Positions 54,178 through 64,000 of a stretch of DNA of 64,000 nt are shown piece by piece. The translations under genes were made by a program, and so were the position numbers. Every line of letters begins with the position of its first letter. Positions within the stretch are counted from its first letter, which is position 1. The stretch covers positions 577,257,549 through 577,321,548 of the forward strand of contig NC_056749.1 in NCBI RefSeq assembly GCF_019279795.1. The letters run 5' to 3'. This DNA is from Protopterus annectens. Lineage: Eukaryota > Chordata > Ceratodontiformes > Protopteridae. The notes under the pieces are model-generated. The model saw only the letters and a list, made by a program, of their open reading frames with translations, was not told where the DNA came from and made no database searches.

Positions 54178-56288
54178 TTTTGTAATATTGTTGGTAAATC
54201 CACCATATGTGGTGTTCCCCTCGTTACCAAATAATACCTTTAAATTCATCTTACGTGTAAATAATTTCAGATCAATCCGTGTATTAACAATATTCCCTCT
54301 TCTGCAAGGTACAAAATTAAAACCTTTTGAAAACAATTCAGCATAATCACTATCAATGTCTACGCTTGAATAATTGTAAACCTTAAAATCGTGCGCTCTA
54401 TTGTATAAAATCTTTGGATTGCTTAGTTTACCAGCACTATTTCTTGCAACAACTAAGTCACCATTGAAAAGTTCCTCCAGGTGACTTGAAAGTGACGGAG
54501 AAGAGAAAGAGGAAAAGAAAGAACACCAGTTAGGTTCAAGGACCACATCATTGTTTGTAGACTGTTGGTCCACATAACACACCTCAAAGGCCCTACCTTT
54601 TTCAGTGTAATTCCCACAGTTATTGGATCCACCTAAATTTAATTCATATTGTATAGTAGTGCCCTCATTAGGAGCATTAACAACAATTTTAGTGCCACTA
54701 TCAAGATTGTCAATACATTCGCACACAAGATTGTGTGTACTCATGTCCAATAAAGGATCATCAAAAGTAACTAAATCGTTTACCAAGGGTACATTGATTA
54801 ATGAATCCAATACTCGTACTGTGTTGCTATGTACAGAGATATTACTCTTACATAAATTAAAACCATTTTTGTCCACACTGGTACAAGTAGACTCTGATAA
54901 GTACAGTTTTAAAATTGTTACACTACCACCATCCCCAACATTACAAGCATCAGCAAAAAAATTATTGGTATCTACATCAGTGTCATTCACATTATCATCT
55001 ATAAGGTTCAAATTGTTATTAAACATATTGTCCACGTTGTCGATAGTTCGTGTTGTACCGTTTTTACATGTGTCCGTGGCCCCTTCTTCCCCGTACAATT
55101 CACAAAGTGTAAGACTATCTTCACTGAACCGTTGGTGTAAATTGCAAACACAAACAGTATTGGAAAGACAAGTGTCACAATATATGTGCTTCAAAGGAGT
55201 GTGGGAAGGCGTACTTTTACTGCCTTTTGTTTGCTTTTGTCCAACCCCACTGTGGACCGTTGGGTTGATTGTTTTTGGGTCGTGCTCCCGTCCACATTTC
55301 TTGCTTGTCTTCTTGTTCCAGCCCGTGGTTCCGAAGTCGTTCGGAACGTCTTAAACCATCGCCTAAAGGGTCCTCATCGACAACAGTTGGACTATTTAAA
55401 TCCTTTTGTGATTCCAACGCGCTGACATCGTATGACCTCCGCCTGTGATTGGATTTTCCTTTCTTCTCAGTGTGTTTTTGAATTTCCCTTTCCGTATGCG
55501 GATATATAACTCTGCTTTCATATATCTTAATATCTCGCTGCAATTTCTGTAATTTTTTGTTGTATATAGCATCACAGCTTTTGTTAATGTCCTTGATTAT
55601 ATTCACATAATTGGTATAGTACTGATCGAATAGTAAATCTTGAACAATTTTAGTATTGATGTCATCAAGTTCTTTCAACAAATGGTCAATCTTAATTTTA
55701 TTATATTTAACCATGATCTCCATAATCCGGGTTCCTGTGACATCAAATAATTTGTGTAACTCGCAGACCATTTCTTGATTTTTTATCACATCCGTTGGGG
55801 TACCTCCAGACCCGCAAGCCTTTGGGAACCATTTCCAACTCAATGTTCCCGTTCAAGTAACTATTCTCTATGTAAGTTCTTTTTAACTTGAACAATTTCA
55901 GTTCAAACATAGACAAAAATTCAGTTAATGATCTAGTTTTGGTGCTGTTAGATTGAACAATTGGAACACTGTCTTTTTGAAATGTAAAATTAACTCTCCA
56001 TTGCTCACAATGGTTTGTAAAATTAGTTTTATCAAATAGAGTGTTACTTAACCTATCAGCAGGTTTGACACTCAAACCAGTTTCAGTTCCCCTCTCCGAT
56101 GAGTTAAAGAAAGTGTTCTCAGGAGTGTTTTGGGTAAGCGGCAAACCCAAGCTGCTCCCGGTAGCTGTTACTGGTAAATGGTTCTCCCTCTCCACTAATT
56201 TTTGAATTTGAGCCGAATGCTCCTCAAGTTGCTCATGAATGCGTTGCAATAACACCTTAAGGTCGACTGTCGGAATACCGCCTTCCAT
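54178..56288 (-). pseudogene. PLE1 minus-arm N-terminal protein
   Basis: The ATG at 56288-56286 begins MEGGIPTVDLKVLLQRIHEQLEEHSAQIQKL, a coiled-coil-like start. The chain continues through LEMVPKGLRVWRYPN (a PLE-typical PRGLR-like segment, near 55825-55800), a charged region (HLLKELDDINTKIVQDLLFDQ, KLQRDIKIYESRVIYPHTE) and a Cys-containing stretch (YCDTCLSNTVCVCNLH, near 55180-55140). It then runs to GFTNNITK, where D6 cuts it. Frameshifts lie near 55800 and 55210. The function of this N-terminal part in PLEs is not well defined; nucleic-acid binding is possible. Confidence 0.75.
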
Positions 56289-56407
56289 GTCAAGAACAAA
56301 CTGAGAAACAAGTCCAACTGGCAATACGTTGAATAAACAGGAAAACGATGTCCAAGGTGTAAAATCAACCAGGTTTATTGCACAACGCACAAATACAGCT
56401 ACAGTCA

Positions 56408-56465
56408 GTTCACCAATGGACCTAGGTTTCGTCTTCAAAACACTGACTTCATCAGATTGGTGAAC
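56408..56465 (-). ncRNA. Hammerhead-ribozyme-like fold, PLE1 5' repeat
   Basis: Same stem I and core as the copy at 45225-45280, with one extra base beside the cleavage-type GTC and one in loop II. The insertion next to the cleavage position may weaken self-cleavage. Confidence 0.65.
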
Positions 56466-56666
56466 CAGTATTGAACAATTTATATAACACCTAATTAAAA
56501 ACTAATTGATACTTTAATACACTTCATTAAATTACATAATTAGTACCAACATAAAAAAACAAAAAACACACACTACCTGTGAACACTAATTCTACGAAAA
56601 AAAACACAAAATCGTATAAAAAAATGAGATATGAATAATATTATATTACCCGAAGGTAAACCACAT

Positions 56667-57093
56667 TTTATTTGCAGTTGGTTTACCAGGATAGTCCATT
56701 GGGCCAAAAAGAACCCATTTTCAATGGAGTCCTGGGGAGAAAAGCTCCAAAAACAGACAAACTAGGTACATACAGAAGACTTCAACTAATAATTATACAA
56801 AAACTAATACAAATTTATACAAAAACTAGACTTCAAAAACAGACAAATTAGGTAATTACAAGGATTGCTAATAATAATTATACAAAACTAAGGATAATAC
56901 ATTTGAGTTCAAATTTCAGAAATCATTCACACTATAGTTAGTGAAAGATAATGTGAAGTGAATATGCTGAGCAAAAGACATTATATGCAGACTGGGTATT
57001 TAGTAGGGAACATAAGCTTTGTGAGGAGAAGTAAGTAACATGAGTGTGAAGGGAGGATAGAAATATCGTATATTTATGAGGGGTGGGAACGAG
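56667..57093 (-). mobile_element. Short CR1/L2-like LINE 3' end (LINE-2)
   Basis: The insert interrupts AAACCACAT-GAAAAATG of the PLE1 repeat and has CAT at both edges. Its left side (TTTATTTG...) is the inverse of an A-rich tail. The block CCTGGGGAGAAAAGCTCC (near 56732-56750) matches the 3' UTR of the LINE at 2470-5760. Only about 430 bp of 3' end were copied, with no coding sequence. Confidence 0.7.
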
Positions 57094-57323
57094 CATGAAA
57101 AATGAATGTAATGTATTGCTAATCCAACAAGTTATTGTAAATTTCAAAACTAAAAATTAATGAGCTATGAATTGTAAAAATGTATGAGTATACAAACATG
57201 TCTAGCAGAAATAAGTGTATGTATTAAGTGTGAAATAATAAACTAATAAATATATCCCTAATTGTCATAATACTAATGACAATGAAATCCACATTGACCC
57301 ACATCATGTTAGAAAATAATTGG

Positions 57324-60021
57324 ATATATTAATCAATGTACCCTTGGTAAACGATTTAGTTACTTTTGATGATCCTTTATTGGACATGAGTACACAGTCT
57401 TGTGCGTGAATGTATTGACAATCTTGATAGTGGCACTAAAATTGTTGTTAATGCTCCTAATGAGGGCACTACTATACAATATGAATTAAATTTAGGTGGA
57501 TCCAATAACTGTGGGAATTACACTGAAAAAGGTAGGGCCTTTGAGGTATGTTATGTGGACCAACAGTCTACAAACAATGATGTGGTCCTTGAACCTAACT
57601 GGTGTTCTTTCTTTTCCTCTTTCTCTTCTCCCTCACTTTCAAGTCACCTGGAGGAACTTTTCAATGGTGACTTAGTTGTTGCAACAAATAGTGTTGGTAT
57701 ACTAAGCAATCCGAAGATTTTATACAATAGAGCGCACGATTTTAAGGTTTACAATTATTCAAGCGTAGACATTGATAGTGATTATGCTGAATTGTTTTCA
57801 AAAGGTTTTAATTTTGTACCTTGCAGAAGAGGGAATATTGTTAATACACTGATTGATCTGAAATTATTTACACGTAAGATGAATTTAAAGGTATTATTTG
57901 GTAACGAGGGGAACACCACATATGGTGGATTTACCAACAATATTACAAAACCAAGTATTTACAATCCTGTTATGAGCCCAATAGTGGCTATGTTTGAAAA
58001 CATATGTGAGCAAGATCTTAGACAACATTTTAGGCATAGGCAAGATAAAGTACAACTGAATATGACTAAAAATGAGTATGAAATGATGACAAAACTAAGT
58101 GAATTGAGTTGTATACGAATCATGAAGCCAGATAAGGGCAATGGGGTTGTAATTGTTAACAAACAGGACTATTTTAGTATTATGATGTCCATGTTGTTGG
58201 AAGACAATTACAATGAAGTAAGTATTAATGAAATCAATATAGCCCATAGAAAAATAGATTTGTTTTTGGATGATATGATTTTTCAAGGGGAGTTAACTGA
58301 GGACGAATACAATTTTTTGATTAATGAATACCCTGTTGTAAGTGGGATTTTTGGAATTCCCGAAATCCACAAAGGACTTGACAATGTTAAATTTAGACCT
58401 ATTGTGGATGGCAAGCGGAGCAAAGTGAGCTTCATTAGTCGGTTTTTGGACCACAAATTGAGGGTTGGTTTAAGTAAATTACCATACATATTAAAAGATT
58501 CTTGGCACTTTTTAGAAATGATCAAACATTTGGTTGTACCCGATAAATTTTAACTTTACTACAGATGTCTGTAATTTATTTACAGTGATTCCACATGATG
58601 TTGGACTTGCCTGGTTAGAGGAACAATTGTATGTTACAGGTGTGTACGAACAGGAAGAAATCAATGCATATGTCAAACTTATGGAATTAGTGTTGGACAA
58701 TAATTTTTTATATTTTGAGGGCCATTACTTTAGGCAGCGGACAGGAGTTGCCATGGGGGCAGCTTGCGCCCCCATTTATGCTAATTACATCATGGCATTT
58801 TGGGAGGCGAAATTTGTCCTGAATAGCGAGTTTAGTCCATTTATCCATCTATATTCAAGATTTATGAACGATATCTTTATTGTATGGGTAGGTGATAGAC
58901 TCTTGTTAGATACCTTTATACAGTACATTAACAACACGGTCTGGTTTTTAGATTTCACCCATGAAATCAATGACACATCCATAGAATTTTTGGATGTCAA
59001 GTTGACATATGATCACTCTACAGGCTTGATGAGATCTAACATTTATAGAAAGGCTACATTCTCAAATTCATATCTCCACTTTGACAGTTGGCACCCTAAC
59101 CATCAAAAGAGGGCGATTGTTAAGGGGCAGATGGTTAGGGCAGCACGCATGGTTAGTGATCATAGTGACTTCCATGTAGAATTGGATTTTATTACAGGTT
59201 TGTTTCTTAACAGAGGGTATCCGGACCAGTTATGTGCAGATTTACGTAGGGAAATCCAACACAAGAGAGAAACTAAAGTGATGCCATCAATACTAAAATC
59301 TGATATTGATAAGTTTGGGTTTTGTTTAGGTTGTGATGGTAGATCAACCTTTGGCAGTGATACCATTTTATATATTCTAACTTATAATGGAGATACAGAA
59401 TTTGTAATAAAGACAATTAAAAAGTATTGGGAAATATTTCAAAAAAGTAGGGGCTTAATACACTTTTCACTCAAAAACTCAAGTTTGTTTTCAAAAAAGA
59501 CATGTAATTTAAAGATATCTTTGAAAAAAGTACAGTCCATTACCCTAAATTGGGGGAAAAAGCATTGGGTAATTTCAAATGTGGCAGGTGCACAACTTGC
59601 ACACATTTTGACAACAGGACAAAAATTAGTGTTTAATAATTCTGGTATTTCTATTGGTGGGCATTATGATTGCCATACCAAGAATGTGGTGTACCTAGCT
59701 AAGTGCCAAGATTGCAAGGAATTTTATGTGGGAAAGACGTGTAGATGTTTTAGAGAGAGGATTAAGGAGCACATCCTTGATATACAACATAAAAAAAACA
59801 CTAATGCCTTAGCAAGACATGTGATGGATAACAACAATCACAAGTTTAAATTTTGTATTATACACCATGTGATTCATGATCAACAGGGTAGGATCACCCG
59901 GTATCACTTGGATATGAGTGAATTAGTATGGCAAATAAGATTAGACGCTTGTACATTCCCAGGGCTAAATGAATATCTTTCCATCAAGCCATGGCTTAGA
60001 ATGAAACATATTTGTGGTTAA
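57324..60021 (+). pseudogene. PLE1 plus-arm RT and GIY-YIG endonuclease
   Basis: Open from 57402 to 58553 and, after one extra base near 58552, from 58534 to 60021. Motifs: MKPDKGNGVVIVNK, FGIPEIHKG, PIVDGKRSKVSF, FTTDVCNLFTVIPHD, GVAMGAACAPIYANYIMAFW, then RFMNDIFIVW where a DD catalytic pair is expected (near 58860-58890). Near 59457 one base and near 59604 two bases are missing compared with the other arm. The frame is restored, but about 50 residues, including the Cys cluster before the nuclease, are replaced. GIY-YIG core NVVYLAKCQDCKEFYVGK is intact. The protein is one frameshift short of open. Confidence 0.88.
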
Positions 60022-60585
60022 CAATTTTAGCATACATACACATTTTTAGTTAAATAGATCATCAGTGTATATATGTTTAGTGGATTGTTTTGATAAATTT
60101 TTAATATATATGACTGTTTCACATGTTACTTTGTAGATGTGTGTTTTATTGAATTATTTTCCAACATGATGTGGGTCAATGTGGATTTCATTGTCATTAG
60201 TATTATGACAATTAGGGATATATTAGTTTATTATTTCACACTTAATACGTACACATACACTTATTTCTGCTAGACATGTTTGTATACTCATACATTTTTA
60301 CAATTCATAGCTCATTAATTTTTAGTTTCGAAATTTACAATAACTTGTTGGATTAGCAATACATTACATTAATTTTTCATGTGGTTTACCTTCGGGTAAT
60401 ATAATATTATTCATATCTCATTTTTTATACGATTTTGTTTTTTTTCGTAGAATTAGTGTTCACAGGTAGTGTGTTTTTTTTGTGTTTTTTTTTTTTTTAT
60501 GTTGGTACTAATTATGTAATTTAATGAAGTGTATTAAAGTATCAATTAGTTTTTAATTAGGTGTTATATAAATTGTTCAATACTG

Positions 60586-60641
60586 GTTCACCAATCTGAT
60601 GAAGTCAGTGTTTGAAGACGAAACCTAGGTCATTGGTGAAC
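60586..60641 (+). ncRNA. Hammerhead-ribozyme-like fold, PLE1 plus arm
   Basis: Stem I 60586-60595 with 60632-60641 (10 perfect pairs), CTGATGA 60596-60602, a bulged A, stem II 60604-60606 with 60617-60619, GAAA 60620-60623, stem III ACC/GGT around a 2-base loop, and C at 60631 as the cleavage-type base. The palindromic ACCTAGGT could also allow a dimeric fold. The sequence agrees at every core position I can check except for the bulge. Confidence 0.72.
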
Positions 60642-60682
60642 TGACTGTTGCTGTATTTGTGCGTTGTACAATAAACTGGTTG

Positions 60683-60850
60683 ATGTAATGGGATCCTATC
60701 TCGCCTACATTCATGACAGATGGGTTCGGAGCCGATCCATCGGCAACTTATATACTAGCACGAAGTCTCTCATTGGCTGGGCTATACCCTATCCCAGGAT
60801 GCACTACACCTGCTTCCTCAGATCTCGTTTGCCGCTTTACAAGCTGGACG
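60683..60850. repeat. D7 left terminal repeat
   Basis: Aligns with the D6 left repeat (GATGGGTTCGGAGCCGATC, CACGAAGTCTCTCATTGGCTG, TATCCCAGGATGCACTAC). The right arm of its hairpin is degraded. The matching right repeat is beyond the window. Confidence 0.8.
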
Positions 60851-61299
60851 TGGTCTCGACTTGGCTGGAGCTAAGTGTTTATTTTTACCTTTATTGGTCC
60901 TTGACCTTGGGGTTTTTTGTCATATATTAACCAAACAGCTGTTTTAACAGCTTCTTTATACTATTTGTGAAGTTTGAGTGCTGAGTGTCGTCTGGTACTT
61001 GTTCCTTTTTTTCTGTCGGGCAAGGCCCGTTTTAGTTAGAGGGCCCTTGCCCTATTCTTGTGTACTACTTTAGTTAAAAGCCCTTTTGTACTATTAAATT
61101 TAATTCCTTTGTGGTTATTTGTCTTTTCGGGCCAAGCCCGTTTAAATTAGAGGGCTTTGGGCCGTTGTATTTTTTGTCAGTTTGTGAGGTAAATTCCTCT
61201 AAGTGCTTGCGCCAGTGAGTCTCGCGCTTGTCAGTTGGCGCTTCTGTCTTTATAGTGCTTGATTTTGTGGTGAACTCTATTTGTTGTAGTACCTGTACT

Positions 61300-63626
61300 A
61301 TGTCTAAAGAACAAAAGTCAGGGTTTAAAAAATGCACTAGGTGCAGTTATAAAATGTCCATAACAGACAGCCATTCAATTTGTGTTTATTGTTTGGGGCC
61401 GAAACATCTACAAGAGACTTGTAGCGTATGTCATGCTTTTTCTGCTAGAGTTCTTCAAGAACGTAAGAACAAGCTTATTTTAAAAGGGCTTATTAAACCC
61501 TCCTTTGAGGAAGCTTTGAATCCTCCTGTTGCTTCCAAAAAGAAAAGATCGTCGGCTCCGACAAGTCCGTCGGAGCCGACTTCTAAAAAGGAAAAGTTGA
61601 CCTCTTCTTCCTCGGCTCCACTGACTTCGGGGCCGAGTGTCGAAGAGTCTGCCTCGATACCTCCTACTTCGGCTCCATTGGCATTGGAGCCGCAAGTTGG
61701 AGTATCGAGAGGTGAATCACCTCCATCGGCTCCAATGGCTTCGGAGCTGGTAGAAGTGTGCAGCTCAGACTCTTCCCCCTCGGCTCCGAAGAAGGCTTCT
61801 TCGGTGCCGATGGTGGTCCATGAGGTGGTGGAGTCGGCACCGACAGTATTGGAGCCGTTTCGGAGCCGGTCCCCTTCTCCCTTGGAGCCGAGAGGAAAGT
61901 CTTCTCGAGTGTCTACCTCCTCTAAATCCTCGAGACTATCAGATTCGGACCTGGATAGGGTTTTACAGAGGCTCTTCCAATCTCCAGTGTTTGCTAAAAT
62001 GGTCTCGGCTCCAGCACAGTTTGCTTGAGCCGATCCTCCCCGACACATTTGATTCCTCCTCCAACCTCCTCTGAGTTGTTGGAGCCGGTGGTGGTGGAGC
62101 AATGTGGAGCCATACGGTCGGAGCAGAGACCCCTATCAGGCCTTTCGGCTCCGACCATGCTTCCTACCCTGTCCTCCGGTTCAGGGTTTGGTACTCGACC
62201 TCTACAGCCGGGCCGAGGGAACACTTTGGGATTAGGTGCTTCGGTGCCTAGTCTTCCTCTCGGAGCATCGGCTGCTGGAATTCCCAGTGCCATCGTGGCC
62301 TCTAGACCAGTGACTTCCTTGGATTCTGGAGGTCCGGCCTTTGAGGCCATGAGGAGCGTGCTGGCCATGCCTTTGCCGGTTCAACTAGACTCTACCTCAC
62401 CGTCCCTAGATTTGGAGACTGGTGCCTCTGTTGCGTTGCAGCCCCCCGGCAGCGGGGCCCAGGGCCTGAGGATACCCCAATCGGGTTCCCTTCTTCCGGG
62501 TGGTCCGTCCGAAACTGCTTCGGACGAACCCCCACGGAAGAAACTGTGTAAGAGGAAGCACGTAGACTCCCAAGATGAGTCTATTACATCGGATACTGAC
62601 CTCGATGACGCTGAAGGGTCCCCCAAATCATCTTCGGATGATATCTCCTTCTCAGATATCTTGGAGATTCTGAGACAGAGAGGTGACTGGCAAGCCAAAA
62701 CCCCTTCAACTGAGGAGTCAGTCTTCCTCAAGGCCTTTGGGGCCCAGCCCTCCGCCTCCTGGGTGTCTCCGCCTTGATGAACTCCTTGATTTGGTTTCTC
62801 GAAGGGTGTGGGAACACCCTGATTCTGTGGAACCGGTGCCTGCGAGGCCCAATAAATTCTTGTCAGCTCCCCCCCAGAAAGAATTTCTCACAAAGGGTGT
62901 ACCGGTAGATGCTTTGGTGGTGGCTTCTGCCACACAGCAGGACGTGGCAGAGGCTTGACGTCTATTCATCCTCCTAATAAAGATTCTAGGAGTATGGATG
63001 GATGCGGAAGCGTACCCTGTCCTCAGCGGCCTTTACCTTACGGTCGCTGAATTATTTATGTCATTTTACGAGGCTCCAAAGGGATCTTCTCAAAGAGCTA
63101 AATGACTCCTTGTTGGTAATCTACCTGAAGCGCTGGCCGACTGTTGGCGCACAGATGACTACTCTTTGTTCTATTGTTAACTCGTCCATGAGGCTCATCT
63201 CGTATGCGGCTGAGGGGGCGAGTAGAGCAGCGGGAACAGGCGTTGCCCTTAGGAGACAAGCCTGGTTATGCTTGTGTTCGTTTACGGAGGCCTTCAAGTC
63301 TTCCTTCGCCGGCCTTTGATGGGTCATCTTTGTTTGGACCCAAGGTGAAGGACACACTAACTCAGTGCGAACAGGAGGGCAAGACTTTGACTGCCGTTGG
63401 GGCCCGTTATTTCGCTCCTTCCAGGCCTTATCCCAAGGCTGGGAGAGGAGGGAAAATGTGGTTTAAAAAATCCCAAAAGTCTTTCTCTACTCCACCCAGT
63501 GATTCCCCCTCCAGAGGCAGGGGGGGGGGGGATTATGGAAGATGCCGCCCCAGAGGTGGCAGAGGCCCCCGTAACTCTGGAGACCGCGATTCCTTTCGTG
63601 GTTCTTCATACAACCAGCGTTCCTGA
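61300..63626 (+). pseudogene. D7 gag
   Basis: The ATG at 61300 starts MSKEQKSGFKKCTRCSYKMS. CVYC and CSVCHAF follow, giving the three-CxxC zinc region. The long SAP/SEP linker runs to about 62480, broken by a stop at 62026-62028 (SEP codon lost). Then KKLCKRKHVDS, TSDTDLDDAEGSP, SDILEILRQRGDW, the FDELLDLVSRRVWEHP block (frame-shifted near 62775), VPVDALVVASATQQDVAEA, a stop near 62958, NYLCHFTRLQRDLL and an RG tail ending at 63626. About 776 codons. Four or more small lesions; otherwise very like D6 gag. Confidence 0.9.
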
Positions 63627-63636
63627 GTGGTTGCCC

Positions 63637-64000
63637 GACTGTGCAACTCCGGAGCCAGTCGGGGGTCGCTTTGCAGCGCATCCACAAGCTTGGGAATCCA
63701 TAACAAGCGATCAGTGGGTGCTTCGCATTATTACCGGAGGATATATCATCCTTTTCAACAAACCCCCCCTTTCTTTAAGGGAAATCCCGGACGTGCCACC
63801 CAGTCAGCGGGATCAGGCAGCATTAGAAGTTTCAAAGCTGCTGGAAAAAAGAGCCATCCAGCCTGTCCCCATCGACCAGATCGGATCAGGAACTTACTCA
63901 AAATTATTTTTGGTACCAAAAAAGACAGGGGACTTCAGGCCCATATTGGACCTCAGTTCATTGAATCGTTTCGTCAAGAAGTCCAAATTCCGAATGGTCA
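63637..64000 (+). pseudogene. D7 reverse transcriptase, N-terminal part (window ends)
   Basis: The frame is open to the window edge: PDCATPEPVGGRFAAHPQAW, SDQWVLRIITGGY, EIPDVPPSQRDQAAL, SKLLEKRAIQPVPIDQ, TYSKLFLVPKKTGDFRPILDL and KKSKFRMV. This is the RT finger region of the second DIRS gene. The catalytic motifs lie outside the window, and no lesion is visible in this part. It starts without an obvious ATG after gag. Confidence 0.85.

Larger units (their letters stand above)
45152..57323 (-). mobile_element. PLE1 minus arm: Penelope-like element with D6 inside
   Basis: On the minus strand the order is: terminal repeat (57323-56332), open frame from 56288, D6 insertion (54177-47932), rest of the protein (to 45861), then a second terminal repeat (45718-45152). 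The terminal repeats are nearly identical in sequence (for example AAGGTGTAAAATCAACCAGG near both 45175 and 56350 on the plus strand). The copy is inactivated by frameshifts, a stop, D6 and a LINE scrap. The arm abuts an inverted, 5'-truncated second copy at 57323/57324. Confidence 0.85.
56332..57323 (-). repeat. PLE1 terminal repeat (5' copy), with LINE scrap inside
   Basis: It matches 45152-45718 except for an extra 427 bp at 56667-57093. It sits between the minus-arm coding start and the start of the inverted plus arm. It contains a second hammerhead-like fold (56408-56465). Confidence 0.85.
57324..60682 (+). mobile_element. PLE1 plus arm, 5'-truncated inverted copy
   Basis: It starts at GGATATATTAATCAATGTACC, matching the inverse of the minus arm near 54785-54805, so it lacks the N-terminal region. 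It holds the RT and endonuclease and ends in the terminal repeat, which is cut at CTGGTTG (60682) by D7. The head-joined inverted arrangement is a known habit of PLEs. Because it lacks D6, it preserves the empty site for that insertion. Confidence 0.85.
60683..64000 (+). mobile_element. DIRS-like retrotransposon D7, 3' part outside window
   Basis: Left tip ATGTAATGG (60683) resembles the D6 left tip, followed by the same ATCCTATCTCGCCTACATTC. PLE1 plus-arm tail ends at GGTTG; the intact repeat elsewhere continues ATTTTACACC, so D7 sits before a T-run as D6 does. Leader, gag and the start of the RT gene follow. D6 and D7 are the closest pair of DIRS copies here. Confidence 0.9.

Noticed and set aside
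45152..60682. LTR retrotransposon, because of terminal repeats around RT
   Set aside because: RT motifs and the GIY-YIG endonuclease identify a Penelope-like element; there is no integrase, protease or primer-binding site.

Overview
The window is eukaryotic. It is almost entirely layers of broken retrotransposons, and I recognise no intact host gene, rRNA or tRNA. Seven DIRS-type tyrosine-recombinase retrotransposons (called D1 to D7 here), several Penelope-like elements (PLE1 to PLE5), two L1-like LINEs, one long and one very short CR1/L2-like LINE and two related palindromic MITEs account for most of the bases. This mix fits a large vertebrate genome, most likely an amphibian or other DIRS-rich tetrapod. 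The species cannot be fixed from the sequence.

Layout: D1 (1-6447, start cut by the window) carries a MITE (897-1206) and a CR1/L2-like LINE (2470-5760). A second MITE (6474-6946) is followed by a stretch with nothing recognised, up to about 9.7 kb. D2 (9741-26091) is old and heavily interrupted: PLE2 (13048-16424, itself holding an L1 3' end) sits in its RT, the well-preserved D3 (17240-23382) sits at its RNase H/methyltransferase boundary, and PLE3 (23535-24032) and PLE4 (26092-26361) follow. PLE5 (27198-27556) lies in otherwise featureless DNA. From about 28.4 to 43.0 kb, an L1 on the minus strand is split by D4 (28900-40966), which is split by D5 (31274-37343). After a TA microsatellite and unassigned DNA, PLE1 fills 45152-60682 as two inverted arms. 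D6 (47932-54177) is inserted in its minus arm and D7 (60683 to the window end) in its plus arm.

The DIRS elements share one plan: a left terminal repeat, gag (N-terminal CxxC zinc motifs, S/A/P/E-rich linker, RGG tail), an overlapping RT-RNase H-Dam-like methyltransferase frame, an overlapping tyrosine recombinase frame, an internal complementary region (ICR), and an inverted right terminal repeat. In D3, D5 and D6 the ICR is the reverse complement of the right end joined to the left end, which is the circle junction expected by the DIRS replication model. The PLEs carry RT and GIY-YIG endonuclease domains. PLE1 also has hammerhead-ribozyme-like folds in its terminal repeats.

Every coding region seen is damaged by frameshifts, stops or insertions, so coding entries are typed as pseudogenes. 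The most useful points are the base-exact D6 insertion (the empty site survives in the other PLE1 arm), a shared motif in the DIRS terminal hairpins and gag genes, the ribozyme folds, and the common insertion context of the DIRS elements (a purine followed by a T-run).
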